A stretch of 64,000 nucleotides of DNA from Parvularcula mediterranea (GCF_013085255.1 NZ_JABFCX010000001.1:56771-120770), one strand, 5' to 3'. Positions 27,498 to 35,958 are shown, counted from the first letter of the stretch. The notes: generated by a model not told the origin, from the letters alone. Translations and numbers: made by a program.

Positions 27498-27913
27498 TTA
27501 CGTCCTTTCTGGTTGCCACCACACTGGCCCTCACATCGGATGCCTCCACTGAAGTTGTGATCAACTACGTCAACAGAAAAGGCAAAGTGAGCTGCTTGAC
27601 GGAAGCGGGCACTCCGCTGGCCGGCATGACTGACCTCGGCCGCACTGATATGAAGAAGCTGTGTACTGCTGATTGTGCGACGAGCGCGCAGAAGGAAGCC
27701 AAGCCCTTCTACTTCCCAATCAAAGAGAAGGCCGGCGCCACAGACAGCTTTCCGAAGGGCATGGCACGGATAAAAATCAAAGACAGTGCTTGCTGGCTAG
27801 ACCTCTCTCAAGTGCGTATAATGAAGATCAACGAGGGGCTGAAAGGCCGCGACATCGCCTGCGCAGCAGGCAGCACCGCTGCCTCCTTCGGCAGCCACAA
27901 GTGCGAAGGTTAA
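27494..27913 (+). CDS. Small secreted cysteine-containing protein, unknown function
   Basis: 139 residues starting at the ATGA overlap with the CHASE2 gene. The first ~17 residues (MITSFLVATTLALTSDA) look like a short signal peptide. The mature part has six cysteines (SCLTEAG, LCTADC, ACWL, IACAAG, HKCEG), enough for three disulfides, and an early beta-rich segment (EVVINYVNRKGKV) that recalls SH3-like folds without proving one. It sits between a membrane sensor-like protein and a protease, four bases from the latter, and so may be a periplasmic partner or substrate of either. Confidence 0.65.
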   Translation: MITSFLVATTLALTSDASTEVVINYVNRKGKVSCLTEAGTPLAGMTDLGRTDMKKLCTADCATSAQKEAKPFYFPIKEKAGATDSFPKGMARIKIKDSACWLDLSQVRIMKINEGLKGRDIACAAGSTAASFGSHKCEG

Positions 27914-27917
27914 TCCA

Positions 27918-29693
27918 ATGATCCGCTCACTCATCTTCAGTGTCGCTACCGCAACAGCGTTCGCCCTACTGCCGTCGTCGGCGAGTGCGGCATCCTCCGC
28001 CGCCCTTGAGAAGGAACAGATGACCTGCCCGCTTGAGCGGGTGCAGAGCCTCAGCACGGCGATGGGCCGGCAGGCTGGCAGGGTCCGTGGCATCGGCCGA
28101 CGTCTGCGCAGGGGCGAAAGCGACGATCAACTGATCGATCAGCCGCCGGCGCCCATGCAGTCATACGTCAACGTTGAGAGGATCAGAGCGGACCGGGCCA
28201 AACAGTCTCTCGATCGGATCATGGACAAACTCATGGCCGCAGCAGGGGACCGTGCACCGGCGACAAGGCCTGCCATCACGCTGTCAGCAGACCCCGTCTA
28301 TCGCGGTGACGTCTTCTTTGACGAGAAGATGGTGATCTCTCACGAGCTCTTTCGTATGGCCGACGGCGATGACGAAATCGCTTTCATCCTCGCCCATGAG
28401 CTAGCGCATATCATCAACGGCGACACGCGGAATGCAGCGTCGATGAACCGTTCCCTTGAACGTGTTCAGGCGATGCAACGAGGCATCGAATTCGCTGCGG
28501 ACCTCGCCAGCCTCAAAGCTGAGCCTGCTCAACAACAGGGCCTGACGCCGATCGAAGAGACCGAAATTGAGGAGCATAATCGAAAGATCCGTGAGCTGAC
28601 GGACAGGTTTGTACTGCTCTCCCAGAAAGTCGTCACACCGATCTGGAAGGCAGAACAGGAAGATGCTGCTGACCTCCTCGCAGCTGAGCTGATGCTGAAA
28701 GCGGGCTACTCCATCGTCGGCGCGGACCTCGCCATGGAACATATGCGCGAGAGCAAGCTCGAGGTATGCCAGGTCCTTGAAACCTTCAGGAAGAGCGTCG
28801 ACGAGTACTCCTCCGTTGCCCAGTCCTTCGACTGGAACACGGTGCTTGAAGGCGGGGACTACATCTCGATCGGCGCATCCTTCGCCCAAATCAATAAGCG
28901 CGCCGAGAAGAAGTTTCGCGACGCACTCATTGCCGCTGCGCTTCCATCTACCCATCGTCCGTATGATGAACGTGTGGAGCGGATCAGGGGATGGCTCAAT
29001 GACGAGGCGAACGAAGACTACCTCTTCATGTCCGAAGACAATGCCCGGGTGATACGGGAGCTCAACGGCTACCGCGGAACACCCGCGTTCAATCGAACGC
29101 AAGGCTCGATTGATGCCGCTATCGAGGTCAACGCATTCCTCGACAAGGGCGACCTCGTATCCGCAGATCAGAAGATGCGCCTCGTGGACACGTCTTCCTC
29201 ACACGGACGAATCCTGAAGCGACGCTTACGCAACGAGCAGGGAAAGCCTGCCGATGCCGCAGAGAACCTTCGCCTGGCCCTTGTCAGCGCGTCCGTGGAA
29301 CCTGCGCTGATCGTCTACACAATGCGCGCGGAGGACTTGCTGACATCAGGAGAGGTAGGATCCATCGACGCGCTGGCTGGGCTTGCAGCTCGTCAGTTCA
29401 ATGATGATGCCTACTTCCTTCCGGACCGGATCAACGCCGCAGCCAAACTTGGCGCCACGGAGACAGTCACGACACTCCTAGAGGAATGCCAATCGCATCA
29501 GCGTGCGCAACTGATCAAGACATGTTTCGCCGCAACGGTCGCAGAACGTCAGGACTACCGGAAAGCAACGGAAGAGCTTTACAAGCTAGCGGGTTGTGAC
29601 GGTAACTCATGCAGTACGAAGCGCGTGGGCAACTGGCTCAACAAAAAGACAAAGCAACTCGGCTCAGGTCTTGTCGACGCAATCAAGCAGTAG
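27918..29693 (+). CDS. Secreted M48-family zinc metalloprotease with long C-terminal repeat region
   Basis: 591 residues. A signal peptide ends at about residue 24 (SSASA). The zinc motif HELAH covers 160-164 (FILAHELAHIINGD), and the third ligand region is EQEDAADLLAAELMLKAGY. After about residue 300 the chain is helical and TPR-like in hydrophobic periodicity, as in BepA-type M48 proteases that act in outer-membrane quality control. It is the last gene of the CHASE2-small protein-M48 cassette. Likely periplasmic; substrates unknown. Confidence 0.85.
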   Translation: MIRSLIFSVATATAFALLPSSASAASSAALEKEQMTCPLERVQSLSTAMGRQAGRVRGIGRRLRRGESDDQLIDQPPAPMQSYVNVERIRADRAKQSLDRIMDKLMAAAGDRAPATRPAITLSADPVYRGDVFFDEKMVISHELFRMADGDDEIAFILAHELAHIINGDTRNAASMNRSLERVQAMQRGIEFAADLASLKAEPAQQQGLTPIEETEIEEHNRKIRELTDRFVLLSQKVVTPIWKAEQEDAADLLAAELMLKAGYSIVGADLAMEHMRESKLEVCQVLETFRKSVDEYSSVAQSFDWNTVLEGGDYISIGASFAQINKRAEKKFRDALIAAALPSTHRPYDERVERIRGWLNDEANEDYLFMSEDNARVIRELNGYRGTPAFNRTQGSIDAAIEVNAFLDKGDLVSADQKMRLVDTSSSHGRILKRRLRNEQGKPADAAENLRLALVSASVEPALIVYTMRAEDLLTSGEVGSIDALAGLAARQFNDDAYFLPDRINAAAKLGATETVTTLLEECQSHQRAQLIKTCFAATVAERQDYRKATEELYKLAGCDGNSCSTKRVGNWLNKKTKQLGSGLVDAIKQ

Positions 29694-29702
29694 GCGGAGC
29701 GT

Positions 29703-31115
29703 CTAGAACTCCTCATCGGTGAACGCGAAGGGCGTGCCCGGTCTTCTGAACGTGTCATCCGCCACCGGACGACCGATAGGCGGCTCAGCCCTCGCGATGC
29801 AGCCCGTGCGGTGGCAGAGCCTGCAGGAGACGCCGATGGGCGTGGGCTCGCTGGCGGAGAGGCTGGGATCATCCGCATAGAGAAGCTTTCCTGCGTGCTC
29901 CTCGGCGCAGGCAAGCGCGATCGCCCGCTCGACCCTGGGCGCCTCGAACGCACCCCCGCCCGCAGTCACGGTCCGTGAGATCGAGAAGAACCGCTCGCCG
30001 CCCGGCAGCTCCACCCACTCGGGGATGATCTTGCGCGGCGCCTTGAATGCATGGTGTACGGACCAGATCGGGCAGGATCCGCCATGCCGCGCGAAAGGAA
30101 ACCCAGCACCGTCGAGCCGTTTGGAGATGTTCCCCGCCGCGTCCACCCTGATGAAGAAGAACGGCACACCCTCCTGCCCCGGCTTCTGGAGGGTCGTGAG
30201 CCTATGCGCTGTCTGCTCGAAGCTCGCACCGAAGCGTCGCCCGAGCGCCTCAAGGTCATAGCGAAGCTCGCCAGCCGCCGTCCTAAAGGACGCATACGGC
30301 ATGATGATCGCACCGGCCGCATAGTTGGCCAACGCACGCTTCGCGAGCCTCCGCCCGTTCTCGCTCTGGAAGCTTCCCTCCTCGAGAGCAGCATCGATCG
30401 CTCCGCCCACGGCAAGATAGGCAAGCTGCAGCGCGACCTGAAAGCGCCGGGCTGCGCTGTCGAGGGTCTCATCCATCACGAGCTCGCGCCGGTGATAGTC
30501 GAGCCGCCGCACCGCGCCGGAGATCACCTTCCGCGGCAGGCTCCTGATGGTGAAGCCGTGCTTCTCCTCAAAGTACCGGGCAACGCCTCCTGCCTTGCCC
30601 ACATCCTCAGCAATCCGCTCGGCCTGGCTATCGATGACGGGGAAGAAGTTCTTCCGGGCAAGGAGGAAACGCCGCGCCTCGGCCACAGGATCAGGGCCAA
30701 GAGGGCTCTGCCGTGCACGATCCGCAAGGGCCCCTTCGTTCTCGCGATAGGCCGTATGGAGACGAAGAATAGCGTCCGCCACACCGGGATAACCCGACGC
30801 AATGTCCGCAAGATCGCCGGGGGCGATGTCGATATCGTTGAAAATCGGATCGCGAAAGACGTCACCCAACCGGTCCGACTGATCCGAGGCATTGTCCCCG
30901 GCGAACCGCGCGACATCGAGCGCATAGGTCGTCGCGAGCCGGACCAGCATCTCCGCCGTCACCGGCCGCTGGTTCCGCTCCATCAGCGCGATGTAGCTGG
31001 CCGAGACCTCGAGATCCTCGGCCATCTGGACCTGGGTCATGCCCAGCTCACGCCGCAGCCTGCGCAGCCGCGGTCCGATATAGGTGCCTCTCTGGCGGTC
31101 GGTTCGTTGGGGCAT
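29703..31115 (-). CDS. Short-chain fatty-acyl transcriptional regulator (XRE HTH, DUF2083; RamB/PccR type)
   Basis: 470 residues. An XRE helix-turn-helix lies at about 13-66 (LRRLRRELGMTQVQMAEDL, SASYIALMERNQRP). An IrrE/ImmA-like region (RRELVMDETLDSAARRFQVA) follows at about 210-240. The C-terminal DUF2083 domain contains the Cys cluster SCRLCHRTGCIARAEPP. Relatives RamB and PccR control glyoxylate and propionyl-CoA genes in response to acyl-CoA supply. It is divergent from aceA, with a palindrome immediately upstream of its own start, which suggests autoregulation and control of aceA and perhaps of the prp genes. Confidence 0.88.
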   Translation of the reverse strand: MPQRTDRQRGTYIGPRLRRLRRELGMTQVQMAEDLEVSASYIALMERNQRPVTAEMLVRLATTYALDVARFAGDNASDQSDRLGDVFRDPIFNDIDIAPGDLADIASGYPGVADAILRLHTAYRENEGALADRARQSPLGPDPVAEARRFLLARKNFFPVIDSQAERIAEDVGKAGGVARYFEEKHGFTIRSLPRKVISGAVRRLDYHRRELVMDETLDSAARRFQVALQLAYLAVGGAIDAALEEGSFQSENGRRLAKRALANYAAGAIIMPYASFRTAAGELRYDLEALGRRFGASFEQTAHRLTTLQKPGQEGVPFFFIRVDAAGNISKRLDGAGFPFARHGGSCPIWSVHHAFKAPRKIIPEWVELPGGERFFSISRTVTAGGGAFEAPRVERAIALACAEEHAGKLLYADDPSLSASEPTPIGVSCRLCHRTGCIARAEPPIGRPVADDTFRRPGTPFAFTDEEF

Positions 31116-31122
31116 GTCAGAA

Positions 31123-31153
31123 CTTTACAGCTTTACACTCAATTTCTGTAAAG
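31123..31153. promoter_or_regulatory. Candidate regulator operator in the regulator/aceA intergenic region
   Basis: CTTTACAG (31123-31130), a tandem near-copy CTTTACAC (31131-31138), seven bases, then CTGTAAAG (31146-31153). The outer elements are a perfect inverted repeat. The site starts 8 bases before the regulator start codon and ends 100 bases before the aceA start, which fits a shared operator. The assignment to the adjacent RamB/PccR-type protein is inference. Confidence 0.6.
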
Positions 31154-31253
31154 CCGTACCATCTTACCGATCTATTATTCAATCTCGTTGATGGGCCCGT
31201 TACCTCGCTCTCGTAGATTTCTAGCCAGCCTTGGCACCCTGGGAGAACGGGAT

Positions 31254-32846
31254 ATGACCTACCAATCTGATATCAATGAAGTTTCGCAGCTGATCAAAAG
31301 CTATGACGGCAAGTGGGACGGCATCTCTGCCGAGAGCGTCGCCCGCATGCGCGCCCAGAACCGCTTCCACACGGGCCTCGATATCGCCCGCTACACCGCC
31401 AAGATCATGCGCGAGGACATGGCCGCCTACGACGCGGACCCCGGCAATTACACCCAGTCGCTTGGTTGCTGGCATGGCTTCATCGGCCAGCAAAAGATGA
31501 TCTCGATCAAAAAGCATTTCGGCTCGACCAAGGGTCGCTACCTCTACCTCTCCGGCTGGATGGTCGCGGCGCTCCGTTCGGAGTTCGGCCCGCTTCCTGA
31601 CCAGTCGATGCACGAGAAAACCTCCGTGCCCGCACTGATCGAAGAGCTCTACACCTTCCTCAAGCAGGCCGATGCCCGTGAGCTCGGCGGCATGTTCCGC
31701 GAGATCGACGCTGCCCGTGAGGCCGGTGACAAGGCCAAGGAGAAGGAACTCCTCGACGCGGTCGAGAACTACGAGACCCACGTCGTGCCGATCATCGCCG
31801 ACATCGACGCAGGTTTCGGCAACGCAGAGGCCACCTACCTCCTCGCTAAGAAGATGATCGAAGCAGGCGCCTGCGCCCTCCAGATCGAGAACCAGGTCTC
31901 GGACGAGAAGCAGTGCGGCCACCAGGACGGCAAGGTCACTGTTCCGCATGAGGACTTCCTCGCCAAGGTCCGCGCCTGCCGCTACGCCTTCCTCGAAATG
32001 GGCGTCGATGACGGCATCGTCGTGACGCGTACGGACAGCCTTGGCGCTGGCCTGACCAAGCAGATTGCCTACTCCGCCAAAGAAGGCGACCTTGGTGATC
32101 AGTACAACGCCTTCCTCGACTGCGAAGAAGTCACCGCCGACCAGCTCGACCCGTCGGACGTCGTGATCAAGCGTGACGGCAAGCTGATGCGCCCCAAGCG
32201 CCTCCCCTCGAACCTCTTCCAGTTCAAGCCGGGCACGGGTGCTGACCGCTGCGTCCTCGACTGCATCACCTCGCTCCAGCACGGCGCGGACCTTCTCTGG
32301 ATCGAGACCGAAAAGCCCCACGTCGAGCAGATCGCCTCGATGGTCGACCGCATCCGCGAAGTCATCCCGAACGCCAAGCTCGTCTACAACAACTCGCCGA
32401 GCTTCAACTGGACGCTGAACTTCCGTCAGCAGGTCTTCGATGCCTGGCAAGAGGCTGGCAAGGACGTCTCCTCCTACGACCGCGCCAAGCTGATGAGCGT
32501 CGAGTATGACGAGACCGACCTCGCCAAAGAGGCCGACGAGAAGATCCGCACCTTCCAGCGCGACGGCTCGAAGCGTGCAGGCATCTTCCACCACCTCATC
32601 ACGCTGCCGACCTATCATACGGCTGCTCTGTCAACGGACAATCTTGCCAAGCGCTACTTCGGCGAAGAAGCCATGCTCGGCTACGTCAAGAACGTTCAGC
32701 GTGAAGAGATTCGCCAGCAGATCGCCTGCGTCAAGCACCAGAACATGGCCGGCTCCGACATGGGCGACGACCACAAGGAATACTTCGCCGGCGACGCAGC
32801 CCTCAAGGCCGGCGGCAAAGACAACACGATGAACCAGTTCTCGTGA
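31254..32846 (+). CDS. aceA: Isocitrate lyase
   Basis: 530 residues from the ATG at 31254 after a GGGAGAA site; an upstream in-frame ATG adds 22 residues without support. The signature KQCGHQDGK contains the active-site Cys, with IIADIDAGFGNAEATYLLA for Mg binding and NNSPSFNWTLNFR. The length matches the long Pseudomonas-type isocitrate lyase. AceA splits isocitrate to glyoxylate and succinate, opening the glyoxylate shunt. The last ~50 codons recur as a diverged remnant at 35.0 kb. A terminator follows. Confidence 0.96.
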   Translation: MTYQSDINEVSQLIKSYDGKWDGISAESVARMRAQNRFHTGLDIARYTAKIMREDMAAYDADPGNYTQSLGCWHGFIGQQKMISIKKHFGSTKGRYLYLSGWMVAALRSEFGPLPDQSMHEKTSVPALIEELYTFLKQADARELGGMFREIDAAREAGDKAKEKELLDAVENYETHVVPIIADIDAGFGNAEATYLLAKKMIEAGACALQIENQVSDEKQCGHQDGKVTVPHEDFLAKVRACRYAFLEMGVDDGIVVTRTDSLGAGLTKQIAYSAKEGDLGDQYNAFLDCEEVTADQLDPSDVVIKRDGKLMRPKRLPSNLFQFKPGTGADRCVLDCITSLQHGADLLWIETEKPHVEQIASMVDRIREVIPNAKLVYNNSPSFNWTLNFRQQVFDAWQEAGKDVSSYDRAKLMSVEYDETDLAKEADEKIRTFQRDGSKRAGIFHHLITLPTYHTAALSTDNLAKRYFGEEAMLGYVKNVQREEIRQQIACVKHQNMAGSDMGDDHKEYFAGDAALKAGGKDNTMNQFS

Positions 32847-32875
32847 TCTAGGGAGAAGGGCAAAGCCCGGAAGAG

Positions 32876-32903
32876 AAGGCCCCGCTGGCAACAGCGGGGC
32901 CTT
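32876..32903 (+). terminator. aceA terminator
   Basis: A 12-bp stem AAGGCCCCGCTG / CAGCGGGGCCTT with a GCAA loop, starting 30 bases after the aceA stop and followed by CTTCTAT. The same hairpin, with loop GAAA, recurs at 35184-35211. Confidence 0.85.
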
Positions 32904-32928
32904 CTTCTATGGGGTGGGTGGACGTTTT

Positions 32929-33448
32929 TAATCCTTCGTTAGCCCACGAGGGAGGGGGCGCACGGCACTGGCTTCCAAACAGGGTTTTATAAGGTTCGTA
33001 AACGGAACTTAATGGCCCCATCGCTCTATTCCAGCGATGTCTCGATAAACGCCCCTCATGGTGTCCACAGCTGAAGAAGAGAAACAAGGTCAGCCAGCGT
33101 GTGCGGAACGATCCGCACACCAAGAACGGGCATTCGGAAGAACAGTGCATTACCGGCGTGTAGGGGTACAACACGTATCCGCCGTAGACCTCACGACCGC
33201 TGGCATGCGGCACCCATCGGATACCGATAACCGAACTGCACGACGATCCCGGACGAGCCCTCAATACCGCGCCAACACTGGAACAGAGCCCCCCAAAGCA
33301 CCCTGTGGGTCGTGTGCAATCAGTCCAGGGCTGACAGACTGGCCGTCTGGGGCTAGAACAAGACGTGGTCCTTTAGGGGGCTAGCGGTAGGCAGACCTTA
33401 CCGTTGAGGCAGCTTACCTCAGTCCCATGCAAGACACCTACTTCGCCT
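32929..33448. other. Non-coding interval between aceA and the first toxin module
   Basis: About 520 bases in which no open frame on either strand looks like a protein. The only clear structure is a perfect hairpin at 33099-33120 (GTGTGCGGA / TCCGCACAC, loop ACGA) without a T run. Base composition is lower in G+C than aceA. It may hold decayed remnants of former module DNA. Confidence 0.5.
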
Positions 33449-33880
33449 TCACTCGTCGAAATAGGAAGGAGGGGCAATGAGAACGCTCTGTGCTGGTTTT
33501 TCCGGTTCGTCTGAGTGATCAGGAAAGTAGAAGCTGATTCCCAATCCGGTATCTTCAACTGTATCATCGGTCGATGATGGCGATCCACCTAGCGAACGGA
33601 TTGTATTCTCGGCTTCGACGTAGGAGAGACCACAGAGCGACCTTCCGCCTGAGGCTAAGCTTCCTGTTTCGTCGAACTCTAATGCCTCAACTATACCGTT
33701 CTCGTTATAGTTGACGAATAGGCCCAGCGTGTCGAACCGATCCAAGGGATGCTTCGATAGAAAGTTACGTTTAAAGGACCTTGGCGACGATTGGATCACA
33801 CCACGAACCTCGGCAACGGTCATCCCGAAAGAGATCGGCAACGCTCCAACACCTGGTCTGAAATCGAACGAAGCCGTCAT
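33449..33880 (-). CDS. Probable immunity protein of the frameshifted RHS toxin
   Basis: 143 residues. The start ATG overlaps the stop of the toxin reading frame (ATGA at 33877-33880), the typical toxin-immunity coupling. The sequence (FRPGVGALPISFGMTVAEVRG..., then LFVNYNENGIVEALEFDE) is a small alpha/beta acidic protein, predicted cytosolic, with the GxGxxxFGMxxxEV pattern common in immunity proteins beside polymorphic toxins. G+C content is visibly below that of neighbouring core genes, a sign of transfer. The specific family cannot be named. Confidence 0.6.
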   Translation of the reverse strand: MTASFDFRPGVGALPISFGMTVAEVRGVIQSSPRSFKRNFLSKHPLDRFDTLGLFVNYNENGIVEALEFDETGSLASGGRSLCGLSYVEAENTIRSLGGSPSSTDDTVEDTGLGISFYFPDHSDEPEKPAQSVLIAPPSYFDE

Positions 33881-34678
33881 TGGTCTAAGGTATCCGTGTA
33901 GTCTCGCATCTCTTGAATCGCGTCGTCGTATTTATCTCCGAACTTGCTCTGAATATCATCAATATCCATCTGCTGTGCACCTTTGAAGTCGCCAGCCTCA
34001 ATCATGTCGGATTGCTGATGGCGGTATGCTTTAGCGTCGCGCGAGTTGCCCCAGCTAGCAGTCTGGCGGTGGTCCCCTATTTCCATTTGGACTGCCGGGC
34101 CATCACCTTTTGAGAGCGGAGAAGCAGAGGCTGCGGGGCAGTGATGACACTGCCACCCTTTTTCCGGACCCAGTCAACTTCTTGTACGCGCCGCCAGCAA
34201 ACTTCGCGCCCGCCTTCGCGTCTCGGGCACTGACCGGTGAGAAAACCTCAGTGGCGAGAGAAGCTACTGCTAGGGCCCGAGCCGAAACAGTCGTTCCACT
34301 GCGTATCGTTTTCAGGTCAGCTGCTGCCCCCGCGAAGGTAGCGCCAATGTCACCTCCCTTGATAGCAACCTTCAGAACTTTTGAAGCCAAGCCCCAGGCT
34401 CTTCCATCCGGGTCTAGTTTATTCACCGGATCGTTTGCGGCATAAGCATACCGGCCAAACATGTCCGTCCTAGCCGGAGAGAACTGCACCGGGTCCGTGG
34501 AGAGGAACCTTCCGATCACGGGGTCATAGTACCGCGCCTGCATAGAGGTGAGGCCCGTGGAGGTGTCCTTGACGTGCCCAGTGAAACCCGGCTGGTCCGT
34601 GAGCTTCGTCAGGTCACCGCTCTCGACCCACTCCTCACCGAAGGGCGAGGCGACTCTATAGCAAGGATGCGCGCCCAT
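33877..34678 (-). pseudogene. Orphan RHS C-terminal toxin, HH...DH nuclease-like tip, frameshifted
   Basis: The first part (ATG at 34678) carries the end of an RHS core: GLTSMQARYYDPVIGRFLS, TDPVQFSPARTD, DPVNKLDPDGR. A variable tip follows (AWGLASKVLKVAIKGGD...). At an A5 run (34159-34163) the frame is lost and ends at 34103. Removing one A joins it to an open frame reading GWQCHHCPAASASPLSKGDG, then AVQMEIGDHRQTASWGN, AYRHQQSDMI and MDIDDIQSKFGDKYDDAI, ending at 33877 beside the immunity gene. The His pair and DH recall HNH/EndoVII-type toxins. Only ~60 residues of RHS core exist, so this is an orphan tip; no ribosome site is seen before 34678. Confidence 0.75.
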
Positions 34679-34820
34679 CGTCCCGGGACGCCACGCAACC
34701 GCTCTTCAGTGTGCCGATCAGCAGATGAATAGAAGGCATCAGCACAAGAAAACGGACCGCCAAACCTCGGCAGAGCGCACTCGTGAGTAACATGGCAAAT
34801 GGTGCCTGGGGCGGATTCAA
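34404..34820. repeat. RHS-core to tRNA-Phe direct repeat, copy 1
   Basis: About 417 bases nearly identical to 36422-36838 at a constant offset of 2018. It covers the RHS core end, about 120 bases upstream of its ATG, and the 3' end of a tRNA-Phe. Differences are scattered single bases, mostly at the toxin-proximal end, plus one deleted C in the tRNA part. Confidence 0.92.
34800..34820 (-). other. tRNA-Phe 3'-end remnant
   Basis: TGGTGCCTGGGGCGGATTC matches, less one C, the plus-strand image of the last ~20 bases (CCA, acceptor strand, part of the T arm) of the intact tRNA-Phe at 36818-36893. The rest of the tRNA is absent. It marks either the end of a duplicated unit or an attachment-site-like junction. 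Confidence 0.75.
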
Positions 34821-35003
34821 AATCGATGGCTAACTCGCTGATCTGCAATGCGTTAAGTGTCCAGGAGAAAATGCACACCCTCATTTGCACCCCCACCTTC
34901 CGCGAGTAGGAGGACACTTACCCGGCGCGACGCGCCCTCGGTGTAGCACAGTCTAGGACGACTCAGCCGCGGAGGACTCCGTCCATTAGCAGGAGACTAG
35001 CAA

Positions 35004-35231
35004 TCAGCGTAAGGATCTTCGCCAGCAGATCGCCTGCGTCAAGCACCAGAACATGGCCGGCTCTGACACGGGCGACGACCACAAGGAGTACTTCGCCGGC
35101 GACGCAGCCCTCAAGGCTGGCGGCAAAGACAACACGATGAACCAGTTCTCGTGATCTAGGGAGAAGGGCAAAGCCCGGAAGAGAAGGCCCCGCTGGAAAC
35201 AGCGGGGCCTTTTTCTATGGGGTGGGCGGAT
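35004..35231 (+). pseudogene. Diverged remnant of the aceA 3' end with terminator
   Basis: About 228 bases match 32696-32923 (offset 2308), covering the last ~50 aceA codons, the stop and the terminator. Differences keep the protein: QREEIRQ becomes QRKDLRQ, GSDMGDD becomes GSDTGDD, and others are silent. So it diverged as a functional aceA allele before becoming a fragment here. No start or upstream aceA sequence precedes it. Confidence 0.92.
35184..35211 (+). terminator. Second copy of the aceA terminator
   Basis: The same 12-bp stem as at 32876-32903, with loop GAAA, followed by TTTC, giving a better T run than the first copy. Part of the aceA remnant; read on the minus strand it would also face transcripts leaving the 35.5-kb module. 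Confidence 0.8.
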
Positions 35232-35479
35232 TACTTCGCTGTGCAGAGCGGGGACCAAGAATATCTCGCGATCAGGGTCCGCACGGAGGTCTAATCAGCT
35301 TTAAGCAACAGGCGAATAGCGTCGCATCGGCGCGTTCTTCCGACAGCTCCAAGCACCCCTCGCCAGATGACCCAGCAATTGGAAGGCACTCCTAAAAAAA
35401 CGTACGTCAGGTGCGATAAGGATAAAGGGTCAGGTTGTCCTCTCTGCACATCCGAGGCCAGGCTTTGAACAGACTTACT
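35232..35479. other. Interval between the aceA remnant and the second module
   Basis: About 250 bases of lower-G+C sequence with no credible gene, RNA or repeat recognised. It does not match the interval that follows the first aceA copy. Confidence 0.5.
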
Positions 35480-35938
35480 TCATTTGATGGAAAACAGTTG
35501 AGCTATCCCAGGGTCGAAGCGGGAAAAGACTTGTCGCACTTCCCTGCTGACCATTAGAGGGGCAATGTCAACTGTTCCTTTCCTGAGGCCGAGGTCGCCT
35601 AAAGCAGTCGCTAGTCTTTGGTCTTTAGAGGAAACTCGCCTCAAAAACATAATCATCACAGCCGTATCCGCGGGTGAAAATAACGCCTCCCGCATCGCGG
35701 ATACCGTGGACGGCAAAAGTCCGAAGATGCGAGAAAAGTCTTTGTTCTTAGAGTATGCAAAAATCCGCGATAAACGAATAATGATACCTGCCTTCGAGCT
35801 AAGTTTTATACCCACATTATCAGCTTCGTAATTCTCTGTTCGCTTTAACAGATCGCGGAAATCTCGATATTCAGCTATTTCTTCAGCAAAGGTTATAGCA
35901 TCTAAATATTCGTCGCGTAATTCAGACATACAGTTCAA
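35480..35938 (-). CDS. Hypothetical protein, candidate immunity gene of the second RHS module
   Basis: 152 residues, predicted cytosolic and largely helical (ELRDEYLDAITFAEEIAEY..., then AMREALFSPADTAVMIMFL). A second ATG three codons in is also possible. It starts 20 bases after the stop of the RHS tip at 35959, the position of an immunity gene in RHS toxin modules. Its G+C is the lowest in the window, so it is probably acquired. I do not recognise its family. Confidence 0.5.
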   Translation of the reverse strand: MNCMSELRDEYLDAITFAEEIAEYRDFRDLLKRTENYEADNVGIKLSSKAGIIIRLSRIFAYSKNKDFSRIFGLLPSTVSAMREALFSPADTAVMIMFLRRVSSKDQRLATALGDLGLRKGTVDIAPLMVSREVRQVFSRFDPGIAQLFSIK

Positions 35939-35958
35939 GATTCTTCCGTCTATCGGTT

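Noticed and set aside
29703..31115. Toxin-antitoxin XRE/ImmA pair
   Set aside because: The single 470-residue protein has the DUF2083 end with its Cys cluster and faces aceA, which marks a metabolic regulator rather than an antitoxin.
31221..32618. 465-codon open frame antisense to aceA
   Set aside because: Lies wholly inside the unambiguous isocitrate lyase gene; composition artefact.
33058..33384. Possible 108-residue gene downstream of aceA
   Set aside because: No ribosome site, no family features, and the region looks like decayed non-coding flank.
34159..34163. Programmed ribosomal frameshift at the A5 run
   Set aside because: The change needed is +1, not the common -1 on slippery heptamers, and no stimulatory structure or stop-codon context is visible; a simple indel is more likely.
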